Source of the DNA: Chrysomallon squamiferum
Lineage: Eukaryota; Mollusca; Gastropoda; Neomphalida; Peltospiridae
Reading direction: 5' to 3'
NCBI GenBank assembly: GCA_012295275.1
Contig: CM022676.1
Location: forward strand, 12,287,660-12,351,659
Length of the DNA: 64,000 nucleotides
Made by a program: the position numbers and the translations under genes
In this document: piece by piece, positions 54,990-64,000 of the stretch
Position numbering within the stretch: the stretch's first letter is position 1
Layout of the letters: the number at the start of each line of letters is the position of its first letter
Notes under the pieces: generated by a model
Databases searched by the model: none
The model's input: the letters and a program-made list of their open reading frames with translations, nothing else
What the model was told of the DNA's origin: nothing

Positions 54990-55978
54990 GTAGTAGATTT
55001 CATTAATTATTATTATTCTTTTAATAATTTATCACAAAATAATTAAACACTTTTTAATATTAATTTACTATATTTTAATCATTATTCTTTTGGATTATTT
55101 AATTTTAATGGAGGCATATGTAAAATTTGTTTTCTGTTTATAATGATTAAATGGCCCATGTTCTTGTTCTATAGTTTTCTAGTTAGTATTTGTGAAACAA
55201 CAGTGCAGTTTCACACCTACTAATATTTCTACTAGATTTGTATAGATTTGCTAAAACTAGCTTTCTAATATTTGTATAGTGGCAAACATATTAAATATAT
55301 TTCTTATTACAACACTCTTATACTTAGATGTATGGAACATTTATTTTTAAATGTTTAATGTTTGAAAATAAGAAACATATTTAAAATAATAAAACTGATA
55401 TTCGATGGGAGTAAAACCTATGTTTGAAATTAGTTTTCTTTCCCTTTATTTATATTAGAATATAAAATCTTATCTACATTTTTCAGTTTAATACTTTATG
55501 AAATAACTAAAACCAGTACTGCTGTATCTGACCGTGTTAGTATCTAGTATTTCAAAATCTTATTACACAGAAAGTAAAATTTAAACAAATTAAATGTACA
55601 TAATTCTTCTAACAGTTTAACATAAATGTAAATTAAAATTAATTAGAACAATAGTTCTAACAATATCATTTGAAAGGGTAACAAAAAAAAAAAAAATTTG
55701 CCAAACCAAAAATAAAATATTTAGGCAGAGAATTTACAAATCTTTGCTTTTATTTTGTTTATTCATTTCTGTTAAATAGGTTTTCTTTATGCTAACTTTG
55801 TAGAAATTTAAATTTTACTGGCATATATGACTTTGTAGTCAATACTACTATCATCATCATTATCACCATCATCGTCATCATCATCATCATCATTATAAAA
55901 AAGAAATACAGAGTAAGTGCTGTTAGTATCAGAAACTGCTTTTGGAAATGCTTGGTTTTAGGCCATCAGCCACTTTTA

Positions 55979-56044
55979 AAAGTAAATGAACAGGCAAATT
56001 AGTTTCACTTTAAGTAAATGAACAGGCAAATTAGTTTCACTTTA
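55979..56044. repeat. 33-bp tandem duplication, 2 copies
   Basis: AAGTAAATGAACAGGCAAAT then TAGTTTCACTTT, twice back to back, followed by the start of a third (AAGTAAATTTC). Confidence 0.95.
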
Positions 56045-56302
56045 AGTAAATTTCATGTCATTTACATTTGTGTAATATATGTTATAATTTGTTTAATAAA
56101 ATTAAGAGGAAATGTTTTGGACATAATGTTTTAAAAGGCTAATATAGCTAAGTAAAATGACAGACATTTCATTATTGGCTTGTTGGCTTTTATATTCTTT
56201 TTATTATTATTATTGTAATGATAATTCTATTACAACTACTACTGTGAATAATAAAGCAACAACTTTAGAAAATAATTATATTCCTTATTTTATTAGACAA
56301 AT

Positions 56303-56485
56303 TTTATAATTCTATTATTATTTATTGGTTTATTGTTTTTGGATGGTTTTGGATGTGGGGTCTGTCTGTGTTGTTTTTTTATTACTTATTTTATTAATTT
56401 TTATAATTCTATTATTATTTATTGGTTTATTGTTTTTGGATGGTTTTGGATGTGGGGTCTGTCTGTGTTGTTTTTTTATTAAATT
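56303..56485. repeat. About 96-bp tandem duplication, 2 copies
   Basis: Unit from TTTATAATTCTATTATTATT to GTCTGTCTGTGTTG repeated at 56303 and about 56399, with poly-T between. Confidence 0.93.
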
Positions 56486-57185
56486 TATTTATTTATTTAT
56501 TTTATTTATTTATAATAATAATAATAATAATAATAAAAGAATGTCATTAAAAAAAAATGGCACAAACAGAATAATTCTACAGAAACAAAACAAAAAATAA
56601 TAAAGGTAAATTTAATAAATTAATAAAGGTTATAAAAACACTTACTAAACACACAATGGATGTAAAACTAGGTTTGACACTACAATGAATTTGCTACTAT
56701 CTATTTATGGCCTATAGTGGATACAGCCTAAGGGATTCCTAGAGATCAAGTTATAATTATCTACATTATAAAGAAGTATATGAAGTGCATATTAGTATGT
56801 TAATTAATTAACCAAATTGGAAATCTTTCTTATGTAATAATAAGACATGACAAATGTATCACAGAAGCTAAAAAATGTGAAAAAGATGGTGATAGCTAAT
56901 GAAATAAAATAAAAAAGAAATGTAAAAAAACAAACTAATTTTATTTTTATATTTATTCCAATAAAATAAAATAAATAAATAAAGGAAATCAGCGAGTATA
57001 ACAAGTTATACTTCTGTTATCATATGAGCTGAAAACTGTTTGCATAAACTGTGTATAAAATATAAATAGAATTTGTATTTAGACTTAGATCCTACTCTCA
57101 GGCTACCTCTTTATATCCTAAACTCTTTAAAATCTGAAATTGAGGATTCTCAACCTGCAACTTAAAATTAATTTAATTTATTATG

Positions 57186-57220
<35 letters not shown>

Positions 57221-57552
57221 ATATGGAACCAAAATGCCATTTTTTTTTTTAATAACCTCCTTAAAATGTTTATTAAATTTAAATTGTAATAATAAAATTA
57301 AAAATATTAAAAATTAAAAAAAAAAAAACAGGAAGTTAGTCCTTTGATTGAATTTTAGTATATCAATTTAAAATTCAAATAAAGAAATAATAAATAAGCA
57401 TGGAATAAGAGTTATAAAATAAACAAAATAAGACAAAATGTATAAGTAATATTTCTCTCATCATAATAACGGAAAATTGCAAAAGCTTAATCATATTTGG
57501 TGTTAATAACTGAAAAATACTTAATTCATTTCTTTATTTATCATCATCATCA

Positions 57553-57602
<50 letters not shown>

Positions 57603-58063
57603 AACTCTAAGACAAAGGTGCCGATTAAGCCCGTTATAGTTTTCCCCCTTACGCCATAGTTTGTTTATTTTCGATTTTGTACTGAATTTGAAGGAACGTA
57701 TACAACAATAAATAAATAAATAAATAATTCTTTTTTCTTTCTTTTTCGTGGTTTAATTTATAGCTGAATTATCTCCCTAGATTAAATCTAAAATTAAAAC
57801 TTATTTTTATCTATATCTTAGAAAATATTATCAAGAAAAGTGAATTTACGGTCTAAGGGGAATAACTCCAATTTGGAATTTACATAATTTATTCCATCTG
57901 GTCAATGTGTTGATTAACTTTTAATATATCAGTTTATAATTTGAATAAAGAAATAAGAAATAAAAACGACGAAAGAGTTATAAAATAAATAAATGAAATA
58001 AAAATTTTAAGTGATATGTCTGTGATCATAATAGGTGAAAATAAAATGATGATGATGATGATA

Positions 58064-58104
<41 letters not shown>

Positions 58105-58314
58105 TAATAATAATTAATAAATAAATAAATAAATAAAATGAAAAATTAAATTAAATAAGTAAATTTAAGGTCTAAAGGGAATAACTCTAATATAAAGTTT
58201 TGCAAGAAGAATTTATTGATGTTATAGTAAATGTAAATAAGATTTGATTTGTATTTATTCTCTAATACTAAATAAATGTAAATAGTTGTTGTCGTTTTTC
58301 CTTTATTTATTTAC

Positions 58315-58355
<41 letters not shown>

Positions 58356-59389
58356 TATTTATTTATTTGTTTATTTTTATTTATTTATTTATTTATTTAT
58401 ATATTTTGTATATTATATTATATATTATATATATATATATAAAGAATAACAAACGTAGATAACGGAAATAGGTAAGTTGAAACATCATTTTAGAGTTGTT
58501 TCCCTTACACCATAATTTTACTTGTTTTCGATTTAATGCAGTGTATAATTAATTATGGATTAAAAAAGAAAGACAAAAATGAAATCGCTTCAAATAATTA
58601 ATATAAAATAAAAAAAAAATACATATTTTTAATAAGGGAAAGACAAAGAAAAAAAAAGAAAAAAAAAAACCTATTCCGAATTCAAGCACGGTAAGCAATT
58701 TTAAAAATCATTTACGATATGGGGGGAAAGATAAAACAACTGATTTGTGACTTTTTTTTCTCTTTTTTTGTTATGTTTTTTTTTTTTTTTTTTTTTAAGT
58801 TTAAATATATTTATTTGTTGTTAAGTGCGAATTTCCAATTAGATCACGATACTAAAATAGAGTTGTTCCCCTTAGACCGCTATGATGAATATCTCGATAT
58901 TTTATTTTTATTTATTTTTATTTATTTATTTATTTTTTTAAGATTAAAATTTAATTCAAATTCTTTATTTCAAGTTTTTCTAATTGTCTATCATATACTT
59001 TATTATCATTGGTAGTAGTTCAACAGAGTAGTAGTAGAAGCACTAGCCTTTCGTTATTTTAATTCTTTTTCTCATTTTATTTTTCTGTTACTGAATTAAC
59101 ATTTTTGTTTGTTGTTGTGGGGTTTTGTTTGGTGTTTTTTTTTAAGGTATCATAAAACTGTTATACTCTTCTGACCATGAATTCACTGTGACTTTATGTT
59201 ACGAGAATTATAACTATTTTAAATGTATCAGAGAACTATTTAAATTTAATATCTTCTATTAATGATTTGTTAAAATATGTATAGCATCTATTTTTCTTTG
59301 CAGTTTTCTAAACAAGATCTGTGCAAACAGCAACAATCACTTCACCCCTCGCCCACTGGTGATTTTCTATATGTGTGCTGATAACAGTT

Positions 59390-59636
59390 TTCTAATGAAT
59401 ATAAACTTTTCAAACTTTTTGACTTGCGGACCCCTTTATATTTCAGGCTTTACCCTAGGGACCCCCTTATAAACGCTTATGAAATTTATAATAAATATTT
59501 GCTTAAAATAACATATATAAAATCAAACTGCCCATAAAAAGTATTCGCTGTCCACAGACCCCCTGTCTTGTACTTGCGGACCCCCTGTGGTCCACAGACC
59601 ACAGTTTGAAAACCTCTGTTCTAATGAATATAAACT
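59390..59636. mobile_element. Small element with hAT-like ends and 18-bp direct repeats
   Basis: The block between 59408 and 59618 carries inverted ends (TTTTCAAACT on the left, AGTTTGAAAA on the right, ending CCTCTG) and internal copies of TTGCGGACCCC and its complement, the style of non-autonomous hAT elements. It is flanked by an exact 18-base direct repeat, TTCTAATGAATATAAACT, at 59390-59407 and 59619-59636. hAT elements normally make 8-bp duplications, so the class is uncertain. Confidence 0.6.
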
Positions 59637-60308
59637 GGTGAAATCTTTATATATGTGTGTTATTACAGCTGTAATTACTTTATTAGATACAGGTATATAT
59701 GGCGACTCACTTTCAATGAACATTTTGTTTCAACTGAACAGTTCATTTCATTATTATTATTATTATTATTAGTAGTAGTAGTATTTATTTATTTATTTAT
59801 TTATTTTATTTTATTTTATTTTATTTTATTTTATTTTATTTTTTATATTTTATTTTATTGGGGGTTTTTTTAACAAAGAAATTATTTAAATTAATTAGAC
59901 TAAAACTACTAAGGTTTTTTTTACACATTTATTTACATTAAAATGTAGAATCTTGCAAAATAGATACTCGACATTACTCAGTTTAATAATTTATGAAATA
60001 ACTAAATCCAGTATTAGTATATCTGAAAATCTATCACATCTAGTGTATTTTAGAATTATTTTACATAGAAAATAAAAAATATACGTAAATGTAAACTAAT
60101 ATTAATTTCAGTTTTGAACAATATCTCTTGAAAGTTTACCTAACACTAGTTATCCGAAATATTTAACACAGATTTCAAAATTTCATTTTAATTTTGTCTT
60201 TAAGTTTCAGTTTTTATCCTAATTTTGTACACATCTACTGTATTAATATTTCACTTACACCACATAGTACTTGGCAGTCAGTACTACAGGAATACATTAT
60301 TATTATTA

Positions 60309-60361
<53 letters not shown>

Positions 60362-61053
60362 TGTTATGTTTGTGAATCAGAACCAAAATAAAAAATGAAT
60401 GATCATGACAGTTATCTTGCTTTCAGCAGGGAGGTAACTCTAACAAATATCAATGCTGCTTATAATGTGGATCAAACTGAGAAAAATAAAATGAAAACAA
60501 CATCAAAGTGTTTAATTATCAACATCATTTATTTGTTTTAAACCGAATAGCTGCTGATGTCCGTAATATCTCAAAAATAAAATCTACCCTAGCAAATAAA
60601 TAAATAGTTTTAAAGAGAAAGTGGCTTAGACAGAACAAATGCACTTTAATAAAGAAAGAAAGACAGAAATTTTATTAAATACATGTATATGTGAAGAAAA
60701 AAAAAAAAAAAAACTATCATTTTAAGAATTGTACATATTGTTCATCATGTTTTATATTAAAAGTTAAAACTGATATCAAACCCAAATCCTGACAATGCTG
60801 GCCTAGGCCTAGACTCTCGTTGTAAAAGTCTGAAAAATAAATAAATACAATTGAAAAAAATGAGAAAAAGGTCAGTTTCAATTAAAATTAATTAATAATA
60901 ATTTTATCAATTAGTATGTTTTATGAAATGTGTGTTGAGATGAGTTTGTTCCTAACCTTGATAACACTGGTCCTAAACCTCTTGTAAACAAAGCCTTTGA
61001 TTTACAGAATTAAAGATAACTTTAATTTTAATTTTCATTGTTTTTTATTTATT

Positions 61054-61122
<69 letters not shown>

Positions 61123-61510
61123 ACAAGCAGCAGCTCTATCTGGGGACTTATAAACCAAACTTTAACATTCATTTTTCTTATATTTCTTCTTGCACTCATT
61201 GACTTGGTCCAGTGTTTCTACCTGGAAAATGTGTAGGCCTGAAAGAAACATGTATGATCTTGTGATAGGCCTACACTTCATTAATAAGGAATCGAGGATG
61301 TCTGTTATCTATTAAAAGAAACTGTTCCATCAAAGAAATCTGATTTTTTATCCCTCTTTATTTCCTCATTTTTAAAAAATATGTATTTATTATTATTTAT
61401 TTGTTTTAATTATTTCTGAGACAACTGAAGATCAGAAGCTAAAAAAAGAATAAAAATAAATAAATAATGAATAATAGTAAAAGGTAAAATAAATAGAATA
61501 ATAAGAAAAT

Positions 61511-61554
<44 letters not shown>

Positions 61555-61583
<29 letters not shown>

Positions 61584-61638
61584 AAGAAGAAGAAGAAGAA
61601 GAAGAAGAAGATGATGATGATGATGATGATGATGATGA
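61555..61638. repeat. (GAA)n-(GAT)n tract
   Basis: About 18 GAA units followed by about 9 GAT units on the plus strand. Confidence 0.97.
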
Positions 61639-62303
61639 AAAAGAAGAAGTAGAAGAAACATTAATTAATGTTTTAAATAAAAAAGACATGTAAAGAACAA
61701 ATGCACATTACTTTTATATTTATTCCATAAAGAAATCATAGCTTTAATTATATTTAACAAAAACACAATTAAATCAGTAGATAGGTAACAAGCAAAAAAT
61801 GAAGAAAGCAGTTCAAAAATAACAAAAATAGAATCACATATAAAGAACTAATGATAATAACAGAATTACATGTTTTTAATAATATTGTTAAGAACAATTT
61901 GAAAATAAAAATTGTATGAAATAATAAATAAAAATGTAATTGATATATATAGCACAGAAGAAGAATTTACTCATTTTAAATTATTCTAGGAATATCTTAC
62001 ATTTTTGTAATATAGAAATCAACTACAGCCATATATAAATCAGTTTGTTGAATTCAAGAAAGTAATATAACAAAAATTGTTTTTAGAACCTAATTTTATT
62101 TCATTGTTTAAAATATATTTAATTGATCTTCCTATATTAGTTTTTAATTCATAAATACTTGATCAATTTTGTTCTGTAGGGTTTTTAAAATAAATTTTAT
62201 TTTATTTATTAATCTCTTTTGATTGTTTTGAGTCAGGTTAGATAGCTTCATATTAAAAGTTAGACGAATGATCAAAATTGGTCTTTTGTTTCAAATAATG
62301 AAA

Positions 62304-63201
62304 AAAGTAAATCACTGATTAATCAGGTTTGTTTCCTGTAAAATAATAACTTGATTTCCTATTGGAAAAATGTGATTTCTAGTTAGTGCTCCTCTTATGA
62401 TGGTAACTTTTACACACAGCAACAACAACAACAAAATTATATTTGATTGATTATTTTATATAATCAGTAATAAATAAGATGGACAATTTGTTCATTTTCT
62501 TCTTATTATTATTTTCTTCTGTTATTAGAAATATTAATTAAGGTTTACGTCAGTGCACCTATTGTTTACAATTTTTGCAAACTCGGATAAACGCATTACA
62601 ACAGTTCGGCGAAACTGAGAGGGCGTTGTTTAATTTACTTCCATGTTGAAGTTTTTAATGGATGTTATTACTGATTTTGATCTGAATTATTATACGATGA
62701 TGTATTAATAAAATGACCTTTGTCAGTAATCAAAATATCATATATGACAAGTAGTATTTTATCTATTTTTTTTTATTTTTTTATTTTTTTCCATGTAGGT
62801 GTCTAGATGAAGAAAACCGGACATTTTTGTTTTCTGGTCGCAAAATACTGACCAATAATTAATTGATTTATTATAGCATTATTGTTTGTAGTCTTTTTTT
62901 TTTTTTTGTGTTTATTTCTTTCTTTAAAAATAATATTTTTAATTAACAATAAAGATTTTATGAATAAATATTTTGAAAGTTCTATATCTAAAATCAGCTG
63001 TTTTTCTTTTGTCTTAGAATAACAATAAATTAATAATAATAATAATAATAATAACGTGCTAATTATCAGAAAAACGAAAATGTGGGCTAAATCAAACAGT
63101 TTATAATATCTCTATTTCTTTAATTATTTTGTTTTACTTTACTTATTTTACTTTATTTTGTCTTAATGTAATGTAATTTTATTTTATTTTATTTTTTTTT
63201 T

Positions 63202-63260
<59 letters not shown>

Positions 63261-64000
63261 CATTATTTCATTTCATTTCTTTTTTTATTGTTATTTTTAT
63301 AAAAATTAAAGTTTACACCGGTGCAACAATTATGGTGGATCTTTACAAAATACACACAAGATGTCCACAGTTCGGCGAAATTGAGGGAGTGGCTTTATAT
63401 GTTACAGTTGATGTTTGTAGGTGATTTCTATTAACATTATAATTATAATGAGAAAAAAAAAGTAAATCACTGATTAATCGGGTTTGTTTCCTGTAAAATA
63501 ATAACTTGATTTCCTATAGGAAAAATGTGATTTTTGAGTTCGTGTTTCTAGTTAGTGCTCCTCTTATGATGGTAACTTTTACACATAGCAACAACAACAA
63601 CAAAATAATAAATTATTGATTATTTTATATAATCAGTAATAAATAAGATGGACAATTTGTTCATTTTCTTATTATTATTTTTTCTTCTGTTTTTAGAAAT
63701 ATTAATTAATGTTTACATCAGTGCACCTATTGTTTACAATTTTTGCAAACTCGGATAAACGCATTACAACAGTTCGGCGAAACTGAGAGGACGTTGTTTA
63801 ATTGACTTCCATGTTGAAGTTTTTAATGAATGTTATTACTTATTTTGATCTGAATTATTATATGATGATGTATTAATAAAATGACCTTTGTCAGTAATCA
63901 AAATATCATATATGACAAGTAGTATTTTACTTATTTTTGATTATTTGTCTTTCCATGAAGGTGTCTAGATGAAGAAAACCGGACATTTTTGTTTCCTGGT
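62304..64000. repeat. Tandem repeat with period about 1.16 kb
   Basis: The block beginning AGTAAATCACTGATTAATC at 62306 restarts at 63461 and runs to the window edge. Both copies contain GGATAAACGCATTACAACAG, then TTCGGCGAAACTGAG, and GTGTCTAGATGAAGAAAACC at 62799 and 63961. A third, diverged core (GTTTACACCGGTGCA..CAGTTCGGCGAAATTGAG) lies at 63312-63386. No coding capacity seen. Confidence 0.9.
63188..63262. repeat. Poly-T/(ATT)n run
   Basis: Long T run followed by about 16 ATT units, inside the repeat unit at 62.3-63.5 kb and absent from the matching part of the second copy. Confidence 0.9.

Larger units (their letters stand above)
52541..62300. other. Gene-poor right flank
   Basis: About 9.8 kb with no Ig-family exon and no recognisable protein. 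Starts with the family 3' UTR motif and flank shared with gene D. Then (GA)n at 53515-53597, triplet runs at 54461-54507, 54941-54990, 57541-57600, 58318-58352, 60297-60361 and 61061-61122, and (GAA)n/(GAT)n at 61555-61638. Also small tandem duplications and dispersed repeats given separately. The rest is AT-rich unique sequence. Confidence 0.65.

Overview
This is an AT-rich, microsatellite-dense eukaryotic window (animal nuclear DNA). It has long (GA)n/(CT)n and (AAT)n tracts, GT-AG introns with pyrimidine-rich acceptors, and transposon relics of the Tc1/mariner-like and hAT types. There are no bacterial operons, rRNA, tRNA or CRISPR. The organism cannot be fixed from sequence alone. A lophotrochozoan, most likely a mollusc, is my best guess, from small secreted or surface Ig proteins in an expanded cluster and the repeat style. 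That is inference.

The main content is a cluster of nine paralogous loci of one small immunoglobulin-like family, none of which shows as a full-length ORF because each is split into 4-6 short exons. I name them by position: A (-, 625-4431), B (+, 8243-10110, 5'-truncated), C (-, 12670-14931), D (+, 20486-24046), E (+, 28619-31473), F1 (-, 34544-38764), G (+, 39445-41583, chimeric and truncated), F2 (-, 43-48 kb near-copy of F1) and H (+, 50769-52540). The shared gene model is: a signal-peptide exon (mostly 67 coding nt, ending in phase 1); one Ig exon of 315-330 nt, phase 1-1, with four conserved Cys and a DxGxWxC F-strand motif; an optional second domain (D2) split over two exons (119 nt, and 217-223 nt, joined in phase 0); a 43-58 nt SGSDS-like stalk exon; and a terminal exon, 37 nt in all but B, that completes a hydrophobic C-terminus and stops. 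The predicted proteins are about 155-161 aa (short form: signal-Ig-tail) or about 273 aa (long form: signal-Ig-D2-tail). The tail ends in hydrophobic residues with no cytoplasmic part, so GPI anchoring is likely. All splice phases close exactly in C, D, E, F1, F2 and H.

The cluster is actively rearranging. Gene A carries a 1.46-kb tandem duplication of its Ig exon, and one copy is frameshifted. A unit of about 9.6 kb (E to F1) was duplicated directly to give G to F2. In the second copy a deletion removed the end of the Ig exon plus the stalk and tail exons. G's signal exon is of the C type while its Ig exon is of the E type, with a decayed hAT transposase between them. F1 and F2 are nearly identical. 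The flanks (4.4-8.2, 10.1-12.7, 15-20.5, 24-28.6, 48.1-50.8 and 52.5-64 kb) are mainly low-complexity and repeat DNA. They include a 585-bp TA-flanked transposon, a 0.2-kb element with hAT-like ends, dispersed short inverted repeats at 54-59 kb and a tandem repeat of about 1.16 kb at the right end. Eight copies of the palindrome TGACGTCA are scattered through the window, several of them upstream of these genes.
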